In this document: piece after piece, positions 1 to 6,976 of the stretch | How the letters are laid out: each line of letters opens with the position of its first letter | Numbering within the stretch: position 1 is the stretch's first letter | DNA from: an uncultured Methanobrevibacter sp. | Lineage (GTDB): Archaea > Methanobacteriota > Methanobacteria > Methanobacteriales > Methanobacteriaceae | Reading direction: 5' to 3' | Length of the DNA stretch: 10,786 bases | Assembly (NCBI GenBank): GCA_905235495.1 | Contig: CAJOMK010000061.1 | Span: forward strand, 1 to 10,786 | The notes under the pieces: model-generated | Databases searched by the model: none | The model's input: the letters and a program-made list of their open reading frames with translations, nothing else | Told to the model about the DNA's origin: nothing | Translations under genes and position numbers: made by a program

Positions 1-536
1 ATAAAAGACCATTTTTCCATCCAGGTTGCATGAGTCCTAAATTAGCTCGTTGTATGGTTAATTTAGCTCGTGTAAAAGAAGGAGATTTGGTATTGGATCC
101 TTTCTGTGGTACTGGAGGAATACTTATTGAAGCAGGTTTGATTGGATGTTCTGTAGTTGGCTGTGATATCGATTGGAGAATGAAAAAGGGCACAGCAACC
201 AATTTGGATTATGTAGGAGTGACTGACTATAAGACACATGTTGTTGATGTCCGTGAACTAGAGATGTATAAAGAGGTTGATGCTGTGGTTACAGATCCGC
301 CATACGGCATTTCTACAACAACTTGTGGTGAAGGTGCTTCTGGAATTTTCAGTGAATTTTTGCAATCAATTGAACACAGTATGAAGAAAGATGCACTTTT
401 AGTGATGGCTAGTCCACATACACTGGACATAGATTCACTACTTAAGGATGTAGGTTTCATATTATTGGAAAGGTATGAGATTAAAATGCATAGAAGCTTG
501 ACTCGTATCATTTCTGTGATAGTTAAAATTCATTAA
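1..536 (+). CDS. trmG10: tRNA (guanine(10)-N2)-dimethyltransferase, 3' part (5' end outside window)
   Basis: The reading frame is open to the left edge, from base 3 (K-R-P-F-F-H-P-G-C-M-S-P-K-L-A-R), so the ATG at 30 is internal and the gene begins upstream of the window. What remains is the C-terminal Rossmann-fold methyltransferase domain. The SAM-binding motif DPFCGTGG lies at 96-119, and the catalytic TDPPYG motif, the (D/N)PPY signature of amino-group N-methyltransferases, at 291-308. The run RPFFHPG..SPKLAR.MVNLA before motif I and the terminal SLTRI..V are typical of the archaeal Trm-G10/Trm11 family. That family forms m2G and m22G at position 10 of tRNA, using an N-terminal THUMP domain that must lie outside the window. 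About 178 codons are visible and no lesion is seen. The next gene starts about 60 bp downstream on the same strand and is functionally unrelated. The family call is firm. The exact position modified is taken from the family. Confidence 0.9.
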   Translation, partial: KRPFFHPGCMSPKLARCMVNLARVKEGDLVLDPFCGTGGILIEAGLIGCSVVGCDIDWRMKKGTATNLDYVGVTDYKTHVVDVRELEMYKEVDAVVTDPPYGISTTTCGEGASGIFSEFLQSIEHSMKKDALLVMASPHTLDIDSLLKDVGFILLERYEIKMHRSLTRIISVIVKIH

Positions 537-1734
537 ATCATATCTAATTCATATGGAGTAAACCATTTTAAAAAATATATACTATCAAGTGGTTATTATG
601 CAATTGAATGAAAACATTGAAGCAATCATTGGAGATCCAAAGAAAGCTATTAGGAGATTGGCTTATCCTACTATTTTATCCATGCTTTTAATGTATGCAA
701 ATAACCTTATTGATAGCATGTGGGTAGCGGGTCTTGGAGCGGACCCTCTTGCAGCATTAGGATTCATGTCTCCATTGTTTCTTGTAATCCTAGGTTTTGG
801 AGTTGGTATTGGAGCTGGTGCCAATTCATTGATATCAAGGTATATCGGTGCAGAGAGATACGATGATTCGAATAATGTTGCAATGCATAGTATGATACTT
901 GGAATAATCATTTCAATTATTCTCATGATTTTGGGATTCTTCTTTTTAAAGGATATGCTCATTCTATTTGGTGCAGGTTCTGTACTTGATTATGCAATGG
1001 ATTATGGAATCATAATCTTCCTATCAAGCAGCATCATTCTTTTTCCAGCTATTGTTTCAAGTCTTTTTAGAGCAGAAGGAGATATCAAACGGGCAACATG
1101 GCCTTTGGTTTTAAATGCAGTGATGAATCTGATAATTGATCCTATCTTCATTTACTATTTTAATTGGGGCATTAAGGGAGCTGCTCTTGCTACAGTATTG
1201 TCCTCACTTGCAAACCTTTTAGTGATGTTATATTGGTATCTTTATTAAGAGGGATACCTTCTTAAAATTAAGCTTAAAGACTTATCATAGGAAACTGGAG
1301 ATTTATAAGGACATTCTATGGGTTGGATTTCCTGCAAGCTGTGAAGAGGTTATCTATTCAATAGTGGGAATTTGCTTTAATTTCCTCATTATGATGACTG
1401 CAGGAACTATGGAAGTTGCTATCTTTACAGTTGTATGGAGATTTGTATCAATTGCATTCCTGCCATCTATGGGAATTGGAATCTCTACAATTACAGTTTC
1501 TGGAGTGGCATATGGTGCTAGAAACATTCAGAATTTCAGAATAACCTTGAATTATTCCACTTTGCTTAGTTTGACAATCACAGCACTCATTTGTGCAATA
1601 TTCTTTATCTTTGCCTATCTGATATCCAATGCATTTAATTTCATTTCAGGAAATACTGAAATGATAGCAAGAACCGCTGAAGTATTGAGGATTATGGTAT
1701 TCTACAACCTATTTGTTCCATTTGGAGCTACTGC

Positions 1735-1765
1735 AGTTTATGTTTATCAAGGTGTAGGTTCTGGA
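1735..1765 (+). repeat. 31-bp direct repeat, copy 1 (in the MATE gene)
   Basis: This segment, beginning AGTTTATG and ending GGTTCTGGA, recurs base for base at 1802-1832. The start-to-start offset is 67 bp, with 36 bp of extra sequence in between. This copy is probably the original coding sequence (V-Y-V-Y-Q-G-V-G-S-G). Translation then runs into the extra sequence and stops at 1784-1786. Confidence 0.95.
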
Positions 1766-1772
1766 ATACTTT

Positions 1773-1802
1773 TCGTGATTATTTAATCAAAATTAATCAC
1801 GA
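1773..1802. repeat. Hairpin-forming inverted repeat between the two 31-bp copies
   Basis: TCGTGATTA (1773-1781) pairs perfectly with TAATCACGA (1794-1802), leaving a 12-nt AT-rich loop. It makes up most of the 36-bp sequence that separates the direct repeats and has no counterpart in the expected MATE coding sequence. It may be filler DNA from a template-switch event, or a tiny palindromic element. Nothing suggests it is functional here. Confidence 0.7.
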
Positions 1803-1832
1803 GTTTATGTTTATCAAGGTGTAGGTTCTGGA
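1802..1832 (+). repeat. 31-bp direct repeat, copy 2 (in the MATE gene)
   Basis: An exact copy of 1735-1765. Downstream of this copy the MATE coding sequence resumes in its own frame (G-F-K-S-L-V-L-T). The 67-bp offset is not a multiple of three, so the duplication breaks the gene. Confidence 0.95.
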
Positions 1833-2155
1833 TTCAAGTCATTGGTTCTTACACTTCTTAGGGAAATAATCCTAAGTGTTGGACTTGCTTATGTATTTGC
1901 AATAGTATTTAATTGGGGAATATTTGGTGTTTATTCCGGTGCAATAATAGGTATGATTTTAGGATGTTTCATTGGTTTCATATGCATTGTAATATATGAA
2001 AAAAAATTCAGAAAAGAAGTTGAAAGTTCTAAAAACGTTGATGTTTAAGTATTTTTTAAAAATTGATTATTTTTGATTAAAAATGAATTAAAAAAGAAAA
2101 GAATATAACTTTATTAAAAAAGTATTTTAAATAAAAAAAGAAAAAAAGTTTTGAT

Positions 2156-2176
2156 CAAACTTTTTTAAAAAGTTTG
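2156..2176. terminator. Perfect palindrome between convergent genes, possible bidirectional terminator
   Basis: CAAACTTTTT and AAAAAGTTTG form a perfect 10-bp inverted repeat around one central T. It lies between the 3' end of the MATE remnant (plus strand, ends 2048) and the small minus-strand gene (stop at 2188-2190). It carries T-tracts on both strands and sits where a shared terminator would be expected. Archaeal termination depends mainly on U-tracts, so the role of the hairpin is inferred. Confidence 0.45.
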
Positions 2177-2187
2177 TTTTAAGTTTG

Positions 2188-2566
2188 TTAGTGTAAACCG
2201 CAGCCAACACATTCGTGAGCTGCTACACCAATTTCCTGTTCTTCATCAACAATCTCTTGTTTTAATTCCTGAACAGTAACTGATAATAACTGATAAAAAT
2301 GAGTAATCAGGTTTTTCAATTATTGGTGAAATTCCTTTAAAGTAACAGTGGATATTTCCAGTACATGCAATATCGATTAAAATTGGTTCTGGAATTTTAA
2401 ATCCTTTAAAGTATGCTTCAATATCATTGATTTGTTCTTTAGGAACTCTAAGGTTAAAGGACATCATATTGTCTTCTTTAGATCTGATTCTTACATAAGC
2501 TTGATTAACTAATAGTTCATTACCATATTCCTGTTTAAATATAACACAGTCTTCTCTATTTTCCAA
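2188..2566 (-). pseudogene. Small Cys-containing protein of unknown function, frameshifted by a 10-bp tandem duplication
   Basis: I do not recognise this family. Reading starts at a TTG (2566-2564) supported by a strong SD, GGAGGG at 2578-2573 with a 6-nt spacer. An ATG at 2580-2578 is out of frame. The original frame runs for 93 residues to ...KPDYSFLSV and then into a premature stop at 2246-2248. Removing one copy of a 10-bp tandem duplication (2277-2296) joins it to a second open frame, TVQELKQEIVDEEQE..., ending in HECVGCGLH with a stop at 2188-2190. The repaired protein is 122 aa and soluble-looking. It has an internal C-T-G-N-I-H-C and a C-terminal C-x2-C flanked by histidines, which could bind metal. 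The as-read product (106 aa) lacks the C-terminal C-x2-C. It is convergent with the MATE remnant, and no functional link to neighbours is visible. Confidence 0.7.
2277..2296. repeat. 10-bp perfect tandem duplication
   Basis: TAACTGATAA occurs twice in immediate succession (2277-2286 and 2287-2296). Ten base pairs is 3n+1, so the duplication shifts the minus-strand reading frame. Deleting either copy restores one 122-aa frame ending in CVGCGLH. This is a classic slippage product, and in principle it could revert. Confidence 0.95.
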
Positions 2567-3026
2567 GTTAGTCCCTCCATAATTTTTGTAGATTAAATTT
2601 CAGTTATTTGTATTTAGTTTATATTAATGCTTTATGTAATATAAACTTTTTTATAAATTCTGTTTTTTTTTTTTAATTATTTTGATTTTTTTAATATCAT
2701 TTAACTATTTTTTAGTAATTTTTTTATAATTTTTTTATTAAATTTTTAATCTGCTTTTCTTAATTGTCAATATATCCCCTTACTTAAGTCTATTAAGTAA
2801 AATAACTGATTTTTTCTATTTTTTTTATGATTTTTGCCTCATTTTTACCATAATATTTATATTAGTTTAATTACAAACTTATACAATGCTATGTATTATA
2901 TAATTATATAAAATTTTTATATAATAAAAATGAATTAAATTGAATATAATTATATAAATAAAACATATAAAAAAAATATTTATGAATTAAAAACTAAAAA
3001 TTTATAAGAAATCTAAAGTGGTTAAA
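2567..3026. other. AT-rich intergenic region between divergent genes
   Basis: About 450 bp without a plausible gene. The left side carries the SD of the minus-strand gene. The middle is T-rich on the plus strand, with long T runs at 2660-2760. The right end, from about 2870, is A/T-alternating, contains two copies of a 15-bp palindromic AT motif, and should hold the promoter of the XRE-cupin gene. No RNA gene fold is recognisable by eye. Confidence 0.6.
2898..2958 (+). promoter_or_regulatory. Twin ATATAATTATATAAA motifs upstream of the regulator gene
   Basis: ATATAATTATATAAA occurs at 2898-2912 and again at 2944-2958, 46 bp apart. Its core, TATAATTATA, is palindromic, and the first copy sits in a 14-bp perfect palindrome at 2897-2910. 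Either copy could serve as an archaeal TATA box. The second would place a start site near 2980, leaving a leader of roughly 45 nt before ATG 3027. Autoregulatory operators are the alternative. The composition is so AT-rich that chance contributes. Confidence 0.35.
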
Positions 3027-3578
3027 ATGAGTGATGTAAATAAAGATATCGGAATGAGAATTAAGGAATTAAGAGAATTGTCCGATATTACAACAGAAGA
3101 AATTGCTAAAGAAATTGACGTTGATGAAGAAACTTATATTTCCTATGAGGAAGGTATTGTGGACATTCCTGCTAGTTTCTTATACCAAATTGCACATATG
3201 TTTAATGTTGATTTAGCTTTAATTCTTACCGGTGAAGAAACCCGTATGACTTACTTTGATGTAACAAGAGCAGATAAGGGTTTTGCTGTAGACAGAAGAA
3301 AAGAATACAAGTATGAAAACTTATGTAAAAAATTTGTTCATAAAAAGGCTGAAATGTTTATTGTAACTGTTGATCCTAAAGAAAATGCCATTCCTTCTTT
3401 AAATGCCCATGCAGGTCAGGAATTTAACTATATTCTTGAAGGAAGCGTAAAAATATACATTAAGGGCAATGAAATAATCCTTAATGAGGGAGATTCCATT
3501 TTATTCGATGCAACTTGTAAACATGCAATGATTGCATTAAATGGTGAAAAAGCTAAATTTTTAGCTGTAATTATGTAA
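3027..3578 (+). CDS. XRE-family HTH transcriptional regulator with C-terminal cupin domain
   Basis: A 183-aa soluble regulator. Residues ~5-65 form an XRE-type helix-turn-helix (G-M-R-I-K-E-L-R, T-T-E-E-I-A-K-E-I, ending with S-Y-E-E-G and the L-Y-Q-I-A-H-M-F-N-V-D-L helix). After a charged linker, residues ~110-183 form a small cupin barrel (H-A-G-Q-E-F-N-Y-I-L-E-G-S-V, then N-E-G-D-S-I-L-F-D and C-K-H-A). In this architecture the cupin usually senses a small ligand and the HTH binds operators. ATG 3027 was chosen over in-frame GTG 3018 because GTGGT lies just upstream at SD distance and M-S-D-V-N-K is a normal N-terminus. It stands 100 bp upstream of the acyl-CoA synthetase on the same strand, so it probably controls that gene, the vor genes, or both. 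The ligand is unknown; an acyl-CoA or 2-oxoacid would be logical but is a guess. Confidence 0.85.
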   Translation: MSDVNKDIGMRIKELRELSDITTEEIAKEIDVDEETYISYEEGIVDIPASFLYQIAHMFNVDLALILTGEETRMTYFDVTRADKGFAVDRRKEYKYENLCKKFVHKKAEMFIVTVDPKENAIPSLNAHAGQEFNYILEGSVKIYIKGNEIILNEGDSILFDATCKHAMIALNGEKAKFLAVIM

Positions 3579-3592
3579 ATTAATTTAAATAG

Positions 3593-3605
3593 TATGAAAT
3601 TCGTA
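3593..3605. promoter_or_regulatory. Quasi-palindrome upstream of the acyl-CoA synthetase, possible operator
   Basis: TATGAA-A-TTCGTA is a 6+1+6 inverted repeat with one mismatched pair, located 74 bp before the synthetase start. The half-site TTCGTA also begins the inverted repeat in front of vorC (5463-5468), and its complement TACGAA closes that repeat. This suggests one regulator may read both promoters. Support is weak, because the motif is short. Confidence 0.25.
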
Positions 3606-3678
3606 TTGTGTTTGAAAATTTAATAGATTGAGGTTATATTCAAGGGGAATATTAGTTAGATTAAAATAGAGTGATATA

Positions 3679-5349
3679 ATGACATCTTTAATAGGAAACT
3701 TCGTAAATAGAGTTGATTTTAAATCATATAAGGATTTTTACGATAATTTTGAATTTAATGTTCCAAAAGATTTTAATTTTGGATTTGATGTAGTGGACGA
3801 ATATGCAAGAATAGATCCAGAAAAAATCGCTTTAATTTGGTGTGATGATAACGAGAAAAAAGTATTTACTTTTACAGATATGAAAAAATTATCTAATAAA
3901 GCTGCAAACTTCTTTAAATCCCAAGGAATCAATAAGGGGGATGCAGTTTTACTTACCTTAAAAAACAGATATGAATTTTGGATCTGCATGACTGCACTTC
4001 ACAAGATAGGTGCAATAGCCATTCCAACCACTCATATGGTAAAGCTTCACGATATCGTTTACCGTGTGGAAAATGCAAGTATCAAAATGGTTGTATCTGT
4101 TGAAGAGGACCAATTGATTCCAGATTATGAAGCTTGTGAGAAAGATTTAGGCATTGAACTTAAAAAGGTATTAGTAGGTAACATCGATGAGGAAGGCTGG
4201 TTCAATTTTGATGAAGAAATGGCTAAGATGAGTGATGAATTCGAAAGACCAACCGGTGAAGATGCTACCCATGAATATGAACCTTTCCTTATTTATTTCT
4301 CAAGTGGAACTACTGGAAACCCTAAAATGGTTGCACATGACCATACATATGCAATTGGACACTTAATCACTGCTAAATACTGGCATAATGTGGTTGAAGA
4401 CGGTGTTCACCATACCTCTGCTGATACAGGTTGGGGTAAAGCTGTATGGGGTAACTATTACGGACAATGGATTTCAGGATCCGCTGTATTTGTTTATGAT
4501 TATGTAAGATTCAATGGTTTGGATTTGATGGAAAAAATTATTGAAAATAAGGTAAACACTTTCTGTGCACCTCCAACAATCTACAGATTCTTGATTAAGG
4601 AGGACTTGTCTCAATTTGACTTTTCCAATATCCAATATGCAACTACTGCTGGAGAGCCATTGCCTCCTGAAGTATTTAACAAATTCAAGGAATTCACAGG
4701 ACTTGAGATTAAGGAAGGATTTGGCCAAACTGAAACAACTCTTTCATTGGCTACATTCATTTGGATGGAATCTAAAACTGGCTGTGTAGGTAAACCATCC
4801 CCTGCATATAAGATAAGTCTTTTGGATTCAGATTATAATGTTGTGGACATTGGTTCTGAAGGAGAAATCTGTTTTGACATTAGTGGAGAAAAATCTGTTG
4901 GTTTATTTATGGAATACTATAGAAACCAAGAAAAAACTGATGAAGCATGTCATGACGGCTATTACCACTGTGGAGACACCGCTTATGTGGATGAAGACGG
5001 TTACTATACATTTGTAGGTAGAAATGATGATATAATCAAATCATCAGGTTACCGTATTGGACCGTATGAAGTGGAAAATGCTGTAATTTCTCACCCTTCA
5101 GTTTTAGAATGTGCAATTACAGGGGTTCCTGATGAATTAAGAGGTCAAATCGTAAAGGCAACAATTGTTCTTGCAAAAGGATATGAACCAAGTGAAGAGC
5201 TTAAAAAAGATATTCAGAATCATGTTAAACATGCAACTGCTCCTTATAAATATCCAAGAATGATTGATTTTGTCGATGAGTTACCTAAAACCATCAGTGG
5301 TAAAATCCAAAGAAAAATTATTAGAACTGAGGATGAAAACAAAGAATAA
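3679..5349 (+). CDS. AMP-forming acyl-CoA synthetase (ANL superfamily, ACSM/MacS-like)
   Basis: A 556-aa, full-length cytoplasmic enzyme of the acyl/acetyl-CoA synthetase family. It activates a carboxylic acid with ATP to an acyl-adenylate, then transfers the acyl group to CoA. Motifs are in order and intact: phosphate-binding loop YFSSGTTGNPK (~205-216), DTGWGKAVWG (~253-262) as in medium/branched-chain enzymes, GFGQTET (~348-354), the CGDTAYVDEDGYYTFVGRNDDIIKSSGYRIGP hinge split as CGDTAYVDEDG (~431) and GRNDDIIKSSGYRIGP (~447), and the adenylation lysine in PKTISGKIQRK (~541). Substrate cannot be read from sequence. The DTGWGKA region resembles ACSM-type and methanogen MacS enzymes that prefer branched or medium-chain acids over acetate. 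The start at ATG 3679 has AGAGTGAT at SD distance. It lies between a cupin-type regulator and vorCBA, which points to branched-chain acid assimilation. Acetate activation remains possible. Confidence 0.88.
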   Translation: MTSLIGNFVNRVDFKSYKDFYDNFEFNVPKDFNFGFDVVDEYARIDPEKIALIWCDDNEKKVFTFTDMKKLSNKAANFFKSQGINKGDAVLLTLKNRYEFWICMTALHKIGAIAIPTTHMVKLHDIVYRVENASIKMVVSVEEDQLIPDYEACEKDLGIELKKVLVGNIDEEGWFNFDEEMAKMSDEFERPTGEDATHEYEPFLIYFSSGTTGNPKMVAHDHTYAIGHLITAKYWHNVVEDGVHHTSADTGWGKAVWGNYYGQWISGSAVFVYDYVRFNGLDLMEKIIENKVNTFCAPPTIYRFLIKEDLSQFDFSNIQYATTAGEPLPPEVFNKFKEFTGLEIKEGFGQTETTLSLATFIWMESKTGCVGKPSPAYKISLLDSDYNVVDIGSEGEICFDISGEKSVGLFMEYYRNQEKTDEACHDGYYHCGDTAYVDEDGYYTFVGRNDDIIKSSGYRIGPYEVENAVISHPSVLECAITGVPDELRGQIVKATIVLAKGYEPSEELKKDIQNHVKHATAPYKYPRMIDFVDELPKTISGKIQRKIIRTEDENKE

Positions 5350-5360
5350 TTCTCTTTTTT
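5343..5360 (+). terminator. Short palindrome plus T-run at the end of the synthetase gene
   Basis: AGAAT-A-ATTCT (5343-5353) overlaps the stop codon and is followed by C and a six-T run (5355-5360). A U-tract of this kind is enough for archaeal RNA polymerase to terminate. With the ~205-bp spacer that follows, it suggests vorCBA has its own promoter. Confidence 0.35.
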
Positions 5361-5406
5361 CATTTTTATAAATTTATTATTTTCTTAAATTTAATTTTAA
5401 AATAGG

Positions 5407-5520
5407 AACTTTAAATTTTTTGTGAATTTTAATTTATTAATTCCTAAAACTTTAAAATTTTGTTCGTAAATTCAATTAATTAAATTTACGAAAACTTTAA
5501 TATTTTGTGATTATTAAATT
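5407..5520. repeat. Three diverged ~41-45 bp repeat units upstream of vorC
   Basis: Units beginning AACTTTAA occur at 5407, 5448 and 5493, 41 and 45 bp apart. Each continues with a TTTT-rich stretch and TGT, followed by an AATTAATT-rich tail. Shared cores are AACTTTAAATTTTTTGTGA, AACTTTAAAATTTTGTTCG and AACTTTAATATTTTGTGA. The array ends about 35 bp before the vorC start, where promoter and operator sites are expected. Repeated binding sites, or remnants of a small intergenic repeat, are both possible. By-eye alignment in AT-rich DNA limits confidence. Confidence 0.45.
5463..5492. promoter_or_regulatory. 10-bp inverted repeat in the vorC upstream region
   Basis: TTCGTAAATT (5463-5472) pairs perfectly with AATTTACGAA (5483-5492) across a 10-nt AT-only loop apart from its first C. 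The half-site centres lie 20 bp apart, two helical turns, which suits a dimeric HTH regulator on one face of the DNA. It sits 63 bp before the vorC ATG, inside the second unit of the repeat array. The neighbouring XRE-cupin protein is the obvious candidate binder, by inference only. Confidence 0.5.
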
Positions 5521-5554
5521 AATTAAGTATTAAAATTAAAGGGATAGTGTGTAA

Positions 5555-5809
5555 ATGAATCAAAATCAAGTAAAACCATATCCAATCATTAGTAAAAACA
5601 ATTGTAAGGCATGCTTAAGATGTATTAGTGTTTGCAAAGAGGAATGCCTTAAATTAAGTGAAGAAATTAATGATAGTGGATATCAATATGCAGAATATAC
5701 TGGAGAAGGTTGTATTGGTTGTGGAGATTGTTATTATACTTGTCCAGAACCATTAGCTATTGAAGTTCATATTCCTAGAAGGACTAGAAAACCTAAAGGA
5801 GATGCTTAA
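5555..5809 (+). CDS. vorC: 2-oxoisovalerate:ferredoxin oxidoreductase, ferredoxin-like subunit
   Basis: An 84-aa 2x[4Fe-4S] ferredoxin-type subunit. Two clusters of C-x2-C-x2-C-x3-C are complete: C17, C20, C23, C27 and C53, C56, C59, C63. The fourth cysteine of the second cluster is followed by proline, as usual; an extra C31 follows the first cluster. In Vor and related enzymes this subunit passes electrons between the thiamine-diphosphate site and external ferredoxin. It is the first gene of a tight vorCBA operon, and its TAA stop abuts the vorB ATG with no gap. The start ATG 5555 is the first in frame; GGGAT upstream gives only a weak SD. Free-standing ferredoxins share the motifs, so the assignment rests on the operon. 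Confidence 0.88.
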   Translation: MNQNQVKPYPIISKNNCKACLRCISVCKEECLKLSEEINDSGYQYAEYTGEGCIGCGDCYYTCPEPLAIEVHIPRRTRKPKGDA

Positions 5810-6976
5810 ATGAGTAATCAAATTGTAAAAGGAAATACAGCAGTAATTATTGGAGCATTATATGCTGGCTGTGATTGTTTCTTCGGATATCCAATCACTC
5901 CTGCAAGTGAAATTCTCCATGAAGCTTCCAAATATTTCCCAATGTTAGGTAGAAAATTTGTACAGGCTGAAAGTGAAGAGGCTTCTGTAAACATGATTTA
6001 TGGAGGAGCTTCCACTGGTCACAGAGTGATGAGTGCTTCCTCTGGTCCGGGTATCAGCTTAATGCAAGAAGGATTCACATTTTTAGCTGGAGCTGAATTG
6101 CCTGCTGTAATTGTAGACATTATGAGAGCAGGCCCTGGTTTAGGTAATATCGGTCCTGAACAAGGGGATTATAATCAAATCGTTAAAGGTGGAGGTCATG
6201 GAAACTATAGGAATATAGTATTGGCACCTAACAGCGTTCAGGAAATGTGTGATTTTACCATGAAAGCATTTGAACTCACTACAAAATACAGAAACCCTGT
6301 AGTGGTGCTTGCTGACGGTACACTTGGGCAAATGGCAGAACCTTTAACATTCCCAACTGAAGCTGTTGAACCAACAATTGACGATTCTTGGGCTGTAAGA
6401 GGAAATAAGGAAACTATGGATAATTTAGTTACCTCAATTTTCTTGGACTTTGATCAATTAGAGGATTTCAACTTTGAGCTTCAAGAAAAATATGAAGAAA
6501 TTAAGAGAAATGAAGTTCTTTATGAAGAGTATATGGTTGAAGATGCTGGAATTGTACTTGTATCCTATGGAACAAGCAGCAGATTATCAAGAACTGCAGT
6601 TGATGTCGCAAGAGAAAAAGGCATTAAATTAGGACTCTTAAGACCAATTACATTATTCCCATTCCCAGAGAAAAGAATTAGAGAGTTAGCAGACAAAGGA
6701 GTTAAATTCGTTTCAGTTGAAATGAGTAACGGCCAATTAAGAGAAGATGTAAAAATGGCTGCTGGCTATGACGATGTCCATTTGGTTAACAGAATGGGTG
6801 GAAAATTAATTGAACTTAAGGATATCCTTAATGAAATCTATGAGAGGGTAGGCATTGATGAACGTCACAAGGTACATAGTGAAGATAAGGAATTTGATGC
6901 TTCCTACTTATCTGATAAGGATTATCAAGATGAATTAGACAATGACAACTATCATAACCATAGGGTGGTTGACTAA
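5810..6976 (+). CDS. vorB: 2-oxoisovalerate:ferredoxin oxidoreductase, alpha-type subunit
   Basis: A 388-aa subunit of the 2-oxoacid:ferredoxin oxidoreductase superfamily, carrying the pyrimidine-binding and transketolase C-terminal-like domains. Visible family signatures are VKGNTAVIIGALYAGC at the N-terminus, the substrate-loop GYPITPASEI (~28-37), the Q-A-E-S-E-E-A-S segment that contacts thiamine diphosphate, SSGPGISLM, and RAGPGLGNIGPEQGDYNQ (~105-122). The domain near ~245-340 has LVSYGTSSR and LLRPITLFPFP. The complex interconverts 2-oxoisovalerate and related branched 2-oxoacids with acyl-CoA and CO2, using ferredoxin. It can run reductively in methanogens to make 2-oxoacids. The start is set by GGAGATG inside the vorC 3' end (from 5798) and by direct abutment of stop and start. 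The acidic C-terminal tail (~355-388) is somewhat longer than I expect for the family. Kor-type specificity cannot be excluded by eye. Confidence 0.88.
   Translation: MSNQIVKGNTAVIIGALYAGCDCFFGYPITPASEILHEASKYFPMLGRKFVQAESEEASVNMIYGGASTGHRVMSASSGPGISLMQEGFTFLAGAELPAVIVDIMRAGPGLGNIGPEQGDYNQIVKGGGHGNYRNIVLAPNSVQEMCDFTMKAFELTTKYRNPVVVLADGTLGQMAEPLTFPTEAVEPTIDDSWAVRGNKETMDNLVTSIFLDFDQLEDFNFELQEKYEEIKRNEVLYEEYMVEDAGIVLVSYGTSSRLSRTAVDVAREKGIKLGLLRPITLFPFPEKRIRELADKGVKFVSVEMSNGQLREDVKMAAGYDDVHLVNRMGGKLIELKDILNEIYERVGIDERHKVHSEDKEFDASYLSDKDYQDELDNDNYHNHRVVD

Larger units (their letters stand above)
598..2048 (+). pseudogene. MATE-family multidrug/Na+ antiporter, disrupted by two frameshifts
   Basis: Three consecutive open segments in different frames add up to one MATE efflux protein: 598-1243, about 1244-1786, and 1833-2048. 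MATE proteins are 12-helix inner-membrane antiporters that export cationic compounds using Na+ or H+. The first segment shows the family N-terminus (P-T-I-L-S-M-L, then D-S-M-W-V-A-G-L-G) and hydrophobic helices. The first break is one extra T in the TTT run at 1241-1243. Without it the protein reads ...YWYLIKRDTF and continues into the second frame. The second break is a 67-bp insertion at about 1766-1832 carrying a 31-bp duplication. Removing exactly 67 bp restores VYVYQGVGSGFKSLVLTLLR, the conserved late-helix region. The repaired gene would encode 460 aa, the usual family length. ATG 598 is preferred over GTG 589, though neither has a strong SD site. It is probably non-functional. Misassembly is the alternative for the duplication. 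Confidence 0.85.

Noticed and set aside
227..511. Minus-strand open frames inside the tRNA methyltransferase, and similar frames opposite MATE, synthetase, vorB, vorA and nadE
   Set aside because: All lie opposite well-supported genes, have no recognisable motifs and no SD. They are codon-composition shadows.
1773..1802. Kinship between the MATE-insert hairpin and the vorC upstream inverted repeat (both TCGT...ACGA, about 30 nt)
   Set aside because: Only the outer four bases and general AT content agree. That is too little to claim a dispersed repeat family without a genome-wide search.
1735..1832. CRISPR-like direct repeat with spacer-sized gap
   Set aside because: There are only two copies, the repeat is coding sequence of the MATE gene, and no cas genes or leader are present. 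It is a duplication.
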